Below, one piece after another: positions 34,839 through 43,988 of a stretch of DNA of 64,000 bases. Both the position numbers and the translations under genes were made by a program. Numbering within the stretch: position 1 is the stretch's first letter; every line of letters begins with the position of its first letter. The notes beneath the pieces are model-generated. The model ran no database searches. It was given only the letters and a program-made list of their open reading frames with translations, and was not told where the DNA came from. Source of the DNA: Hungatella sp. UBA5385 (GTDB lineage: Bacteria > Bacillota > Clostridia > Lachnospirales > Lachnospiraceae); contig DHOR01000022.1 of NCBI GenBank assembly GCA_002409995.1, positions 1 to 64,000 of the forward strand. The letters are read 5' to 3'.

Positions 34839-36233
34839 TCATTCCTCACTATTTCTCATAGCGAATTCTTTATTCAGGAAGTATGGGCGTAAATATGCTA
34901 AAGTAGAAGCCATTGGTAATAAATCTTCATGAATATTGATATTTAATTCATTTTTAATATAGTCTCTTCTTTTTTGTATTCTCTGCCATAACTCTGGATA
35001 CGCCAATTGAATAGACTCTTTTAACTGATTGTCAGCCAAAGCCACTGTACTTTCCGCACTGACTCCGCCTAATTCAGGTATAGAAGGAATAATATCTGTC
35101 TGAAAAATCATTCCGCTTTGCAAAGATTTATTGGAACCTTCATAAATAGGACTGGACATCCATTCTTCATCACTTGTCAAATGGCCTGGACAGAGTGTCC
35201 AATGATAGTCTTTTTTAGGCAGCACCTTATCTATTAAGTTATATAAATCACTTCCTGACATGCCACAATGGGCATTTTCCAGCCATGTTACAATTGCTTT
35301 AAAATAGGGGCTGACTAATCCGGGTAAGTATTCCTGCTTCTCTTTCGGTAATTCCTCAGTCTCATGTACAACATACCCCACTCTGCTGGATAATCCTCCT
35401 TTGTATCCCACAGTTAATGCCAAGGGATCTTGTAAGCTTATCTTTTTATCTGTTGGGTATATATTGGCTTTAATAAAACGTTGCCCGGCAGCTGCAATGG
35501 TAACTACCGAATTTCTTTGACCATATTGATTTAATACATTCCCTAACTCCATTTCAGTGGTGCCAATCTCTATCCTATCCATAGCTTGCAACATGGCATC
35601 AGAAGCTAAGGATGCACCAAATTCATAGTGAGCGATTTCATTGGCATTGTTTGTTGCTCTGGCACCATACTCACTATCAATAAAAAAATCTGTGCAATTG
35701 ATTAACTGCTGACTGATCTTTTTTAATCCTTCTAACAGATAATAGGGGATATCGTACAATTGTGCATTATCTTCCCTGGAACTGGTGAATAGCTTCCAGC
35801 CAGCCACTCCAATGACTGTGTTTTTCTGTATGCCTGCTTCTTCATATACCATATGGATTGGTTTTTCATTCTCCATTGGCTGATTGGGCAATGAGAAAAA
35901 TGGTACATGGATACCAGTTGCAGGAATTCTGGAAAATTTAGCTTTGTTTGCATTTTCATTTCCCAATAATAGATATGCATTACCATCTTTATGTAAGACC
36001 AGCATAGCTTCTTCAAATCTTGGTAAAAATCCTGCTAAATATTCGAAATTCGATCCATGTTCTAAGTCCCCATAAACCACTAAGCTATCAATACCTTTTT
36101 GCTTCATAAGAGCAAGTATCTTGTCTTTTCTTTCTATGATTGTCTGGTCTGTGATGGCAACAGGAATGCCGCTATTATCTAAATCAGGACTGGCAACTTT
36201 TGTATAATATGTTTTTGAATTTTGCTGATTCAT
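34839..36233 (-). CDS. M24/creatinase-fold protein with altered metal site
   Basis: Protein of 464 residues with the pita-bread fold of Xaa-Pro peptidases and creatinase: N-terminal domain to about 185, then RATNNANEIAHYEFGASLAS and PGHLTSDEEW with His351, and GVSAESTVAL with Glu394. The usual Asp-Asp pair is absent (residues 271-287 read LALTVGYKGGLSSRVGY) and the first Glu motif is QTDIIPSIP rather than xEPGIY. At least three of five metal ligands seem missing, so a metal-free hydrolase like creatinase, or a non-catalytic role, is likely. It is divergent from a DeoR regulator and next to the PTS operon. Confidence 0.72.
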   Translation of the reverse strand: MNQQNSKTYYTKVASPDLDNSGIPVAITDQTIIERKDKILALMKQKGIDSLVVYGDLEHGSNFEYLAGFLPRFEEAMLVLHKDGNAYLLLGNENANKAKFSRIPATGIHVPFFSLPNQPMENEKPIHMVYEEAGIQKNTVIGVAGWKLFTSSREDNAQLYDIPYYLLEGLKKISQQLINCTDFFIDSEYGARATNNANEIAHYEFGASLASDAMLQAMDRIEIGTTEMELGNVLNQYGQRNSVVTIAAAGQRFIKANIYPTDKKISLQDPLALTVGYKGGLSSRVGYVVHETEELPKEKQEYLPGLVSPYFKAIVTWLENAHCGMSGSDLYNLIDKVLPKKDYHWTLCPGHLTSDEEWMSSPIYEGSNKSLQSGMIFQTDIIPSIPELGGVSAESTVALADNQLKESIQLAYPELWQRIQKRRDYIKNELNINIHEDLLPMASTLAYLRPYFLNKEFAMRNSEE

Positions 36234-36448
36234 TTTTATCCTCCTCTTAAGTTCTTACAAATGCTTCTATATACAAATTAACACGAAAGTAACTAATAAG
36301 CAAGATAAATGTTATAATAGAGTTATTTTATTGCTTTTTCTCTAATAATCACTGCCAAAATTATCATTTTCCATTGATTATTGTTAATTTTAATGATAAA
36401 ATAAAATATAACATGTGATATGACAACTTATATGGATGGAGAATTTGC
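36234..36448. promoter_or_regulatory. divergent control region, M24-fold / DeoR
   Basis: Very AT-rich gap with several TATAAT-like boxes in both directions (e.g. TATAAT at 36313-36318) and no gene. It presumably holds the DeoR-type operators. Confidence 0.4.
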
Positions 36449-37213
36449 ATGAATCAAAAAGAGAGACAGGAATCAATTCTTAATAAAATAAAAATCCAGG
36501 AATCTGTGACTACCAATGAGTTGGTGGAAGAGTTTAAGGTCTCAATCATGACTATTCGAAGAGACCTCCATTTGCTTGAAGAATCCGGCTATATTATATT
36601 GAATCATGGCGGGGCTGTCCTTAAAAAAGATGGCCATTTGGAACATTCCATGATGTATAAACAAAGTCAATTTGTCAATGAGAAAAAGAGTATTGCGAAA
36701 TATTGTGCCAGTTTGGTAAATGATGATGAGACCATTTTTATAGAGACCGGAACTACAGCACAGGCAGTAGCCAATGAATTAACAAAAAAGAAGAATTTGA
36801 AAGTTCACACTAATTCATTAAGCGTTATTAATACATTATCCAGATTTAGTAATATTGAGTTATTTGTAGTTCCAGGCAAATACAGAGAGTTATCAGATGG
36901 TTTTGTCGGACCCTTAACAAACCAGTATATCCAACAGTTTTATTTTGATTATGCCTTTATAGGGACAGAGGGAATCGACTTAAAATATGGATTAACAGCA
37001 CCGGATTTGGATGATGCTTTAACTAAGAAAAGTGTGGTTGAACAGTCTAAAAGTGTGATTATTGTTGCTGATCATACAAAATTTAATAATGTATTTACAC
37101 ATCAGGTTTGTAAATTGAATCAAGTGACTTGTGTTGTTACAGATGAGCATTTAGATGGGGTGATTTTAGATGAGTATCAGGGGCTGGGTGTAGAAGTGGT
37201 TAAAACTTATTGA
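36449..37213 (+). CDS. DeoR/GlpR-family regulator
   Basis: Repressor of 254 residues. The N-terminal winged HTH is VTTNELVEEFKVSIMTIRRD with the following LHLLEESGYIILNHGGAV; the C-terminal sugar-phosphate sensing domain has IETGTTAQAVANEL and ADHTKFN. It is divergent from the M24-fold gene and within reach of the PTS operon, so it probably represses one or both until a phosphorylated sugar accumulates. Confidence 0.92.
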   Translation: MNQKERQESILNKIKIQESVTTNELVEEFKVSIMTIRRDLHLLEESGYIILNHGGAVLKKDGHLEHSMMYKQSQFVNEKKSIAKYCASLVNDDETIFIETGTTAQAVANELTKKKNLKVHTNSLSVINTLSRFSNIELFVVPGKYRELSDGFVGPLTNQYIQQFYFDYAFIGTEGIDLKYGLTAPDLDDALTKKSVVEQSKSVIIVADHTKFNNVFTHQVCKLNQVTCVVTDEHLDGVILDEYQGLGVEVVKTY

Positions 37214-37252
37214 ACGTTTGAGGTATAGCAAAACAAATGATTTCGAATAGAA

Positions 37253-37297
37253 AAAGCAACATGAAATTAACTTGTTCGGTAAATTTCATGTTGCTTT
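37253..37297 (+). terminator. terminator after the DeoR gene
   Basis: A perfect 16-bp stem (37253-37268 and 37282-37297) with a 13-base loop, followed by a T-rich stretch. The convergent GNAT gene could also use it. Confidence 0.75.
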
Positions 37298-37366
37298 CAA
37301 TTTTTATTGCCCAGCTTTCATTTCGACCATACAACGTGGTAATTGAAAAAAGTAGTTATAGAATAA

Positions 37367-37891
37367 TCATATGAATGGATTAGATAATTCATAACTCGGA
37401 TGGAATAAACCTGTGGGTTCGTAGAATTCATCTCGAATATAGCTAAACCCCAATTTTTCTAATAGTTTTTTAGAACCCACATTCTTAGGATTATGTCCTG
37501 CGAATATTTTGCTGGCGTTTAGATTTTCAAAGCAATAATTTATTGCAGCATTTGCCGCCTCCATAGCATAACCTTGTTTCCAATATTTTTTGCATATATG
37601 AAAACCCAGCTCATAAATATTAGAACTTTCATCATATAATCTTAATCCACAACAACCTAAAAATTCACCAGTTATATGGTTGAATATTGGCCAATACTGA
37701 ATATGATATTTTTCTTCATTTGATATTTCAGTTAGAAGACGATTTATAACTTCCTGATGGCTAAAAGAGCCAGATGCGCAGATATATCTTGTAACTTCAG
37801 GATCACCCCATAAGGATAGTGCATATTCTTCGTCTGAAGCCTGCCATTTGGAAAAACCTATACGATTTGTTTTTATAAAATATGTTCTCAT
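37367..37891 (-). CDS. GNAT acetyltransferase, RimJ/RimL type
   Basis: Acetyltransferase of 174 residues. The acetyl-CoA site reads ELGFHICKKYWKQGYAMEAANAAI (residues 90-113) and the C-terminal HNPKNVGSKKLLEKLGF is typical of RimJ/RimL-like proteins that acetylate N-terminal amines or small molecules. AGGAAA precedes the start. The acceptor is unknown. It is one of a row of leftward single genes. Confidence 0.9.
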   Translation of the reverse strand: MRTYFIKTNRIGFSKWQASDEEYALSLWGDPEVTRYICASGSFSHQEVINRLLTEISNEEKYHIQYWPIFNHITGEFLGCCGLRLYDESSNIYELGFHICKKYWKQGYAMEAANAAINYCFENLNASKIFAGHNPKNVGSKKLLEKLGFSYIRDEFYEPTGLFHPSYELSNPFI

Positions 37892-37984
37892 AATCTATTT
37901 TTCCTATATCATATCAACAAATAAATTGAGTGTCTTTATTTAATCTGGATATATCTTTATCCAGAAAAGAGAATAGTACATATG

Positions 37985-38449
37985 CTATTTGGAAAGTTCC
38001 ATTTCATCATTCATTTTAACAAATCCATACTTTTCATACAAAGGTCTGCCCATATCTGATGCATCAAGGGAAATAGCATTAACCCCTTTTTCCTTAGCAT
38101 CCTTAACTAATAAATCCAATATGTTATATGCAATACCATTTCTTCGATAATTAGGATTCGTATAAATATTCATAATATAAGCTTTGTTTCCACTGGGATT
38201 ATCATAGGTGGGCATTACACTATAATAACTAACACCACCTGCGCCAACAAAAATATCCCCGTCAAAAACCAGATAAGCGGTATGTGATCCATCAGAAAGA
38301 GCCTTAGTATAATAATCATAGGATTGACTTTCTACCTCTGACATATCTGCATCATCAGATAATTTATATACCGCCCGAAGTACCTGTATTCTGGTTTTCA
38401 TCAATATATCTATGTCTATCAGAGTTGCCTTTTTATATAATAATTCCAT
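37985..38449 (-). CDS. GNAT acetyltransferase
   Basis: GNAT enzyme of 154 residues from ATG 38449, preceded by GGAGG. CoA-binding motif A is MNIYTNPNYRRNGIAYNILDLL (110-131), followed by ISLDASDMGRPLYEKYGF. The N-terminal half (ATLIDIDILMKTRIQVLRAVY) is of the standard type. Substrate unknown; small-amine or antibiotic acetylation is possible but not supported by any specific motif. Confidence 0.88.
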   Translation of the reverse strand: MELLYKKATLIDIDILMKTRIQVLRAVYKLSDDADMSEVESQSYDYYTKALSDGSHTAYLVFDGDIFVGAGGVSYYSVMPTYDNPSGNKAYIMNIYTNPNYRRNGIAYNILDLLVKDAKEKGVNAISLDASDMGRPLYEKYGFVKMNDEMELSK

Positions 38450-38530
38450 TATATTCCTCCGTAATTCTAAGTTGTATTTCTGTAAATATCTGCAGGTGCA
38501 ATCCACAACAATCTTTTATTTACACAACCT

Positions 38531-39445
38531 TCATAGTGCTAATTGATCAAAATTATTACTGCACCATTCCGGAAGCCTCTTGGCAAACCATTCTTCACCT
38601 AACCATAATTCCATATGTAAAACGATTCCCAATATGATTTCTAAAGAAACATAATACGCAATTTCACTTTCATTTACCACGACTCCCGTAACGTCCTTGT
38701 AACCATTTATTATATTTTCTCTGCAGCTTTCTCCATTTACAAAACAGAACACACTTCCAAAATCCAACATGGGACTGCTATATCCAAATAACGAGAAATC
38801 GATTGGTACCAGCCCCTTCTCAGTAATCAATATATTTGACAATGACAAATCCGAATGAAGATAGATAGGTTCTGATTGTTTCAATTTGTCTCCAATCAAC
38901 TCCAATGCATTTGATATGGATTCAAAATACTTTCGATTTAGCTTGTTGTCATTATAGTAGATAGTAAAAATACTGATTAATTTTCTGCATAACTCCTGAT
39001 CATAATTAATAACTTCATTTGCATAATAGCCCTTGGCTGCTCTATGCATTCTTCCCAGCATTTTCCCCAGATCATAACCAAATTGGTCAGTCAAATCAGC
39101 TTCTGTAGGAGTTCTGCCCGGAATCCATGTGAGCATTGTGGCAACTGTCCCATTATCATGTACAGTAACAAATTTATCATTAATATTCTTTATTGGCGCT
39201 TGAACATTAAATCCATTCGCAGCTAAATGCAGTAAAAACCGAATCTCATTTTCACGTCTTTTTATTAAATCAACGTTATTATCTAAATGCATTATTTTGA
39301 GACCAGGTTTTGATTTGTGTATTCTGAGCAAATATTTGCCATCAATGCAGTAAGTCATATTTTCATTGTAGCGAATTAAATCTGCTTTTGCATCAGATAT
39401 ATTATATTGCATTAATATTTGATTTAATATATTTGACCCTATCAT
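38531..39445 (-). CDS. APH-type phosphotransferase
   Basis: Kinase-like protein of 304 residues of the aminoglycoside/choline/homoserine-kinase fold. The catalytic loop is LHSDLSLSNILI (HxDxxxxN) and the metal-binding motif is PIDFSLFGYSSP (near 212). Start 39445 follows GGAGG. Members phosphorylate aminoglycosides, homoserine, methylthioribose or other small hydroxyl compounds; nothing here fixes the substrate. It follows a nucleotidyltransferase gene on the same strand, a pairing also seen among resistance-type enzymes, but that is only suggestive. Confidence 0.85.
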   Translation of the reverse strand: MIGSNILNQILMQYNISDAKADLIRYNENMTYCIDGKYLLRIHKSKPGLKIMHLDNNVDLIKRRENEIRFLLHLAANGFNVQAPIKNINDKFVTVHDNGTVATMLTWIPGRTPTEADLTDQFGYDLGKMLGRMHRAAKGYYANEVINYDQELCRKLISIFTIYYNDNKLNRKYFESISNALELIGDKLKQSEPIYLHSDLSLSNILITEKGLVPIDFSLFGYSSPMLDFGSVFCFVNGESCRENIINGYKDVTGVVVNESEIAYYVSLEIILGIVLHMELWLGEEWFAKRLPEWCSNNFDQLAL

Positions 39446-39502
39446 AAATCCTCCTGCTTTTATGCACATTTAGCGTAGCGAAGACACAACCATTCTTTCT
39501 GT

Positions 39503-40294
39503 TTATCCACATTGATTCAAGATTTTCTTAACGTTATCAACAATTTTTTCTATATCCTGAATACAACTCACCTGTTCTTCCTGAGAGTACATATGAAGGA
39601 ATAAATTACGCAGATTCTTTTCGAAATCTTCTGGCAGCAAAGCACATTGTTTTGTACATAATTCAACCAATCTTTTTTCTCCAGGATGGGTTTTCTCATT
39701 CAATGCAAATATCAAATCAAAATAAGAAGCCAAAAATTCAGATACCCTATGGTTAATGCTAACCCAGTCTCCTCTTTTCACCGCTTTTTCTATTTGAATC
39801 GGATACGCCGGCATAGAAGAATCGATCAAACACAATTGACGCTCAATAATATTTTTCTTTAACTGAGATGGGTAAGGTATGTCATATTGGCGCTGATATC
39901 CGGTCAGTTTACCATGTCTGTCATATATAATTTTGCATGTAAGCAAATTATGCCACATACAAGTTGTATACGCATTATGTGCCTGATACTTCACGACTAC
40001 ATCATCGATATCTCCCACAAAATCCTCCATATCCCGATATAGGATATCGATGTCAATGCCATTATTTAAGGTACAATTATCTTCATACTCCCAAAAATGA
40101 TTTCCTATCTCCATGTAATTACAAGATGATGCTAATATTTTTCGTCTCAAATCTTCATCAATTGGTGCGTTCACATATACATACACATCGTAGTCCGACT
40201 TCTCATCATAATTTTCAACAGCCCGGGAACCACCTAAAGCAACCGCCTCTAACTGGTTCAACATAATCAACTCTTCAAATATCTGCTTTGGCAT
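39503..40294 (-). CDS. nucleotidyltransferase (polymerase-beta-like fold)
   Basis: Protein of 263 residues. The NTase core is ALGGSRAVENYDEKSDYDVYVYV (Gly-Gly-Ser and Asp-x-Asp) near residue 17-40, with a third acid in GIDIDILYRD. The remainder is a helical C-terminal part. ATG 40294 has GAGGAGG upstream; the frame is open to 40408. It could nucleotidylate a small molecule, RNA or a protein. The kinase-like gene lies directly downstream. Confidence 0.82.
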   Translation of the reverse strand: MPKQIFEELIMLNQLEAVALGGSRAVENYDEKSDYDVYVYVNAPIDEDLRRKILASSCNYMEIGNHFWEYEDNCTLNNGIDIDILYRDMEDFVGDIDDVVVKYQAHNAYTTCMWHNLLTCKIIYDRHGKLTGYQRQYDIPYPSQLKKNIIERQLCLIDSSMPAYPIQIEKAVKRGDWVSINHRVSEFLASYFDLIFALNEKTHPGEKRLVELCTKQCALLPEDFEKNLRNLFLHMYSQEEQVSCIQDIEKIVDNVKKILNQCG

Positions 40295-40340
40295 ATGTCT
40301 GTCCTCCTCTGCCTTGAATCGCATTTTCAAGTCTATATCT

Positions 40341-41108
40341 TTATATTTTAACGTTTGGATTTGTATACTGACCATGTTTTTTGGTCTTATTTCCATACTG
40401 AATTGCAAATTCAGGACAGCGGTGTAAGCACCCTAAGCACATCACGCATTTATCCTTTACCCATGTTGGCTTATTATCTTTCATCTCAATTGCATTTATA
40501 GGACATCTTTTTGCACATAGCCCACAACCTATGCATGTGTCTTCCACGATAAATTTCCCTGTTTTTCTCATATGATCATAATAAGGCTTGTAAATGAAAG
40601 CAGTAAAATGAGGTATTTTATTTTTCATGAAGTCTCCATAAGATCTCTTTTGTATATGGCTTATAATATCATCCAACTGAGGTTCAACATTACGATTAAT
40701 TTCATCTACCTTTTCTTTATCAGAAAGATCAAACATTGGCGTCCATGTATCAGGCATTTTCACGCTATAATATGCGTTAAATTCAACCTTTGTATTTTGC
40801 TTTAAATATTTGTTTGCATAATATCCACTGTGGCCAGGAGTCGTTCCATAAGTGGCAACAAAATAGAAATATGTGTTATCTGAAAAATCCAATTCTAACG
40901 ACTTTAAGAAATCAATTACTAAAGACGGAATTCCTAACCCATATGTTGGGGAAATAATTCCAATGATATGATTCTTTTCATGATTGTATGAAGTATTTTG
41001 CTCAGATCTTTCGCTTTCCACAATGGAACAGCACGTATCATTTGTGGCATGGGCGATTCTTTCCGCTACATATTTGCAATTACCAGTTGCTGAAAAATAA
41101 AATATCAT
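40341..41108 (-). CDS. EFR1-family flavodoxin-ferredoxin fusion
   Basis: Protein of 255 residues with an N-terminal flavodoxin-like domain (FYFSATGNCKYVAERIA) and two C-terminal 4Fe-4S motifs (CIGCGLCAKRCP, CVMCLGCLHRCP). This fusion is common in anaerobic Firmicutes and archaea and serves as an electron carrier. Its redox partner is unknown. It may share a transcript with the lipoprotein gene upstream and the nucleotidyltransferase gene downstream. Confidence 0.93.
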   Translation of the reverse strand: MIFYFSATGNCKYVAERIAHATNDTCCSIVESERSEQNTSYNHEKNHIIGIISPTYGLGIPSLVIDFLKSLELDFSDNTYFYFVATYGTTPGHSGYYANKYLKQNTKVEFNAYYSVKMPDTWTPMFDLSDKEKVDEINRNVEPQLDDIISHIQKRSYGDFMKNKIPHFTAFIYKPYYDHMRKTGKFIVEDTCIGCGLCAKRCPINAIEMKDNKPTWVKDKCVMCLGCLHRCPEFAIQYGNKTKKHGQYTNPNVKI

Positions 41109-41147
41109 AATTTATATGATTCCTTTCATTTTGTCAAACGCATTGTT

Positions 41148-42566
41148 CTATATTGTTTGTGCCTCTATAATTATTATATATTTATCGAAAATCAATCCAA
41201 TAAAACCAACTGCATAACCATTGTATTCAAAATCATCTCCAATAACATATATCTCACTGCTCATAAGGTGCTCTACATTTAATTGTGTGCTCTCCGGGTA
41301 CAGTTGTGCTCTCCACTGTTCTAAGATCCCTCTTACAGTTCGTGTATCAAATTGCGCGATCGGTATGATATAGATGGTCGAATTGGCTGAGTCATCCTTC
41401 CTCTCTCCATATACCAGCGGAACAGCTTCCCATTGGTCAAGCAGCTCCAGCTTCTCCTGATTTATATATTGTCCTGCAGCCTGATCTTCCTGCTGAAGAT
41501 TATACAACTCCCATTGATCCGAATATTGATAATTAAGTTCCATGGCTGGATTAAAGTATATATAATTATGAAAATATCCCTGACATTTGATTTTATCAAG
41601 TATATCTGTATTTTTCTCCTGCTCTATCAATTCGACTAGCTGCACTTTATTAATATGATAATAGTTAACTCCGTCAACCAAAATCAAATCCACGTCCTTT
41701 ACCTCTGTTGTCTTGGAAATGGCTGTACCGTAAACGATTCTTTCGACTTCACCAGGTTTCACTGAAAGCCCATGATTAGAGCCCGTACTATTCAACGGAT
41801 AGCCATTAAGACCGTAGCCAAATCCCTTTTCACTTAGGGATAGACCGTTTAAATTATGTTCTGTAATTTCCATTGTTTCCTGCCCATGATTCGCAGCACT
41901 CCCATTGATTGCCAGGATGTGCTCCAATGTAGTGTTTCGAGGCGTTAATTTTTGTTGCACAGGACCATCCCATTTTATAACCTTATCAGTAAGTCGTGCA
42001 CTCTCCAGAACAAATTCTGCACCATGATATTGAAATGGTTCATTAAAATTCACTATTTTTCTTCCTGGAATCTCCTCTTTTCCCTGAAATTCCATGTTAT
42101 AAATATCATTATTATAAGTAAGGGTAATCAGATAGTCCTGACTGTCCACCGGAACCTTCACACCACAGTAAATCGTGCTATTCTGCTGCTGGATTCGCGA
42201 GTTATTGTCCTCATCATTCAGCATTTCTTCTTTTGCCACCCCATCTACCGTTACATCAATACCCAACCAGTCACTGAACGAACCAATATCCTTATCATCT
42301 AATGCATGTTTCTCAAAAACAAGTGTTAAATATTCCCACCCCGTCTCACAAACATCTTTTTCGTAATATAGGAAAGCGTCTGGCGGCTTCACCATGGTGT
42401 TAAAATAAATATCACACAAAGTAAACGATACATTATCCACCTCCGGTAATGTTTGACCAATCACCAAATCATAAACATGTGCTGGTTGTTTTTGAACTTT
42501 CTCACTACAGCCATTGAGCGAACTCAACAGCAGCACTGTAAAACACAGATAAATTAGTTTTTTCAT
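41148..42566 (-). CDS. large uncharacterised lipoprotein
   Basis: Secreted lipoprotein of 472 residues: signal peptide KKLIYLCFTVLLLSSLNGC with lipobox Cys at about residue 19-20, then all-beta-looking sequence without a recognised domain. Start 42566 follows GGAGAGGGG. The repeated beta-strand pattern and absence of catalytic motifs suggest an extracellular binding or surface role. I do not recognise the family. The 5' neighbour on the other strand is the AlkC-like gene. Confidence 0.75.
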   Translation of the reverse strand: MKKLIYLCFTVLLLSSLNGCSEKVQKQPAHVYDLVIGQTLPEVDNVSFTLCDIYFNTMVKPPDAFLYYEKDVCETGWEYLTLVFEKHALDDKDIGSFSDWLGIDVTVDGVAKEEMLNDEDNNSRIQQQNSTIYCGVKVPVDSQDYLITLTYNNDIYNMEFQGKEEIPGRKIVNFNEPFQYHGAEFVLESARLTDKVIKWDGPVQQKLTPRNTTLEHILAINGSAANHGQETMEITEHNLNGLSLSEKGFGYGLNGYPLNSTGSNHGLSVKPGEVERIVYGTAISKTTEVKDVDLILVDGVNYYHINKVQLVELIEQEKNTDILDKIKCQGYFHNYIYFNPAMELNYQYSDQWELYNLQQEDQAAGQYINQEKLELLDQWEAVPLVYGERKDDSANSTIYIIPIAQFDTRTVRGILEQWRAQLYPESTQLNVEHLMSSEIYVIGDDFEYNGYAVGFIGLIFDKYIIIIEAQTI

Positions 42567-42733
42567 ACAAACCCCTCTCCACAAATCATCAGATTGTTTT
42601 AAAATCTCCCTTTTGGGTTTGAATTTACCATTATCTTGCTTAGTTGTCAAATTAATATTTAAAACTTGACACACAGCTGTCAGAAAAATATGTTATCATA
42701 ACAAATATAATTATTAGCTGAAAAGAGGTGCCT

Positions 42734-43831
42734 ATGGCTGCTAACTTAAAAGACATTTATACTTTAGAATTAATCACTAAAATAGCTGATGACTGGAATG
42801 AACTCCTTCCGGAATTGAACTCAAAAAATATAGTATCTGCTATTATGGACGAAACATGGGAGTCCCTTGAGTTAAGAGAGCGTATGAAACACATTGCAAA
42901 CGTATGCTACCGTGGGATGAACATAGACTATCCGGCTGCTGTAGAACTAATGATTGAATATGCGAAAATCCATAAAGGATTTGAGTATCTGTTTTTGCCT
43001 GATATGGTGGAAATGTATGGACAAAACGATTTGAAGACATCACTATATGCTTTAAAGGAACTAACAAAAAGCTCCACAGGAGAATTTGCAATAAGAACAT
43101 TCCTGGATCAGGACTATGAAACCTGTATAGAGTATCTGTATGAACTGTCTAAAAGTGATGATGTGGATGTTCGAAGATTTGCAAGTGAAGGATCAAGAAT
43201 GAAGCTTCCTTGGGGAAAGTCTGTAAAGAGACTGATCGCCCAGCCTCATGATATCTTGAGGATTTTGAATCAGCTCAAAACGGACCCTCATGAATATGTT
43301 AAGAAAAGCGTTGCTAACAATATTAACGACATGTCTAAATATTATCCGGACCTTGTAAATGATACCATCGAACTATGGCAAAAAGAACATAATCCACATA
43401 CAGATTGGATCATCAAGCGGGGTGCCAGAACACTGATCAAGCAGGGAAATGTGAGAACACTGGAATTGCTTGGGTATACCAGTGGTACTTTGGACTGTGA
43501 GGTTCTGGATTTTTCATTAAGTGAGGATACTGTGAAAATGGGTGAAATATCTCATCTATCCTATTGCCTGAAGATACAGCCGAAAGCAGAAACTAATATT
43601 AAAGTAAATCTAATAATGGGATTTATGAAGGCCAACGGAAAGCTTAGTGAAAAAACCTTTCATCTTATGGATAAAAAAATAAATGGAACAGATGAAATTA
43701 ATGGGACAAAGAAATATGAATGGAAGGACTTGACAACCAGAAAACATTATCCCGGTTTACATACCTTTACCCTGACTTTAAATGGAACACGGCTGGCAGA
43801 AACCAGTATCATGCTTCTGGATAATAACTAA
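42734..43831 (+). CDS. AlkC-like DNA alkylation repair protein
   Basis: HEAT-like repeat protein of 365 residues resembling the AlkC branch of alkylpurine glycosylases: RRFASEGSRMKLPWGKSV and DPHEYVKKSVANNINDMSKYYPDLV are the characteristic blocks, and a C-terminal 100-residue Ig-like domain (EVLDFSLSEDTVKMGEISHL onward) is attached as in the AlkC subfamily. It would excise N3-methyl purines. ATG 42734 has GAGGTG before it. The gene stands alone, divergent from the lipoprotein gene. Confidence 0.82.
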   Translation: MAANLKDIYTLELITKIADDWNELLPELNSKNIVSAIMDETWESLELRERMKHIANVCYRGMNIDYPAAVELMIEYAKIHKGFEYLFLPDMVEMYGQNDLKTSLYALKELTKSSTGEFAIRTFLDQDYETCIEYLYELSKSDDVDVRRFASEGSRMKLPWGKSVKRLIAQPHDILRILNQLKTDPHEYVKKSVANNINDMSKYYPDLVNDTIELWQKEHNPHTDWIIKRGARTLIKQGNVRTLELLGYTSGTLDCEVLDFSLSEDTVKMGEISHLSYCLKIQPKAETNIKVNLIMGFMKANGKLSEKTFHLMDKKINGTDEINGTKKYEWKDLTTRKHYPGLHTFTLTLNGTRLAETSIMLLDNN

Positions 43832-43880
43832 TTCATGGTTTAGCTTACATTTGCTTTAATGAAATACATACATATTATAA

Positions 43881-43940
43881 ATATGAGGCACTTGCAGCTG
43901 GGGGTAACAGTGCGGAACCCTCAACCAAGGTGCCTCATAT
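43881..43940. terminator. large structured hairpin between convergent genes
   Basis: Outer stem of 11 bp (43881-43891 with 43930-43940) encloses a 38-base loop that can form an inner GGGT-ACCC helix. It probably terminates the AlkC-like and transglutaminase-like transcripts, but its loop is unusually elaborate. Confidence 0.55.
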
Positions 43941-43988
43941 CTTGTTATTGGATTTACGAACAGACAGTAGTAATACAAAATCGAAACT

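Noticed and set aside
38531..39445. APH-type gene as an aminoglycoside resistance determinant
   Set aside because: The fold includes many metabolic kinases and no resistance-specific motif was recognised, so only the superfamily is called.
42734..43831. Generic HEAT-repeat scaffold
   Set aside because: The SVANNINDMSK block and attached C-terminal Ig-like domain fit AlkC-type glycosylases better.
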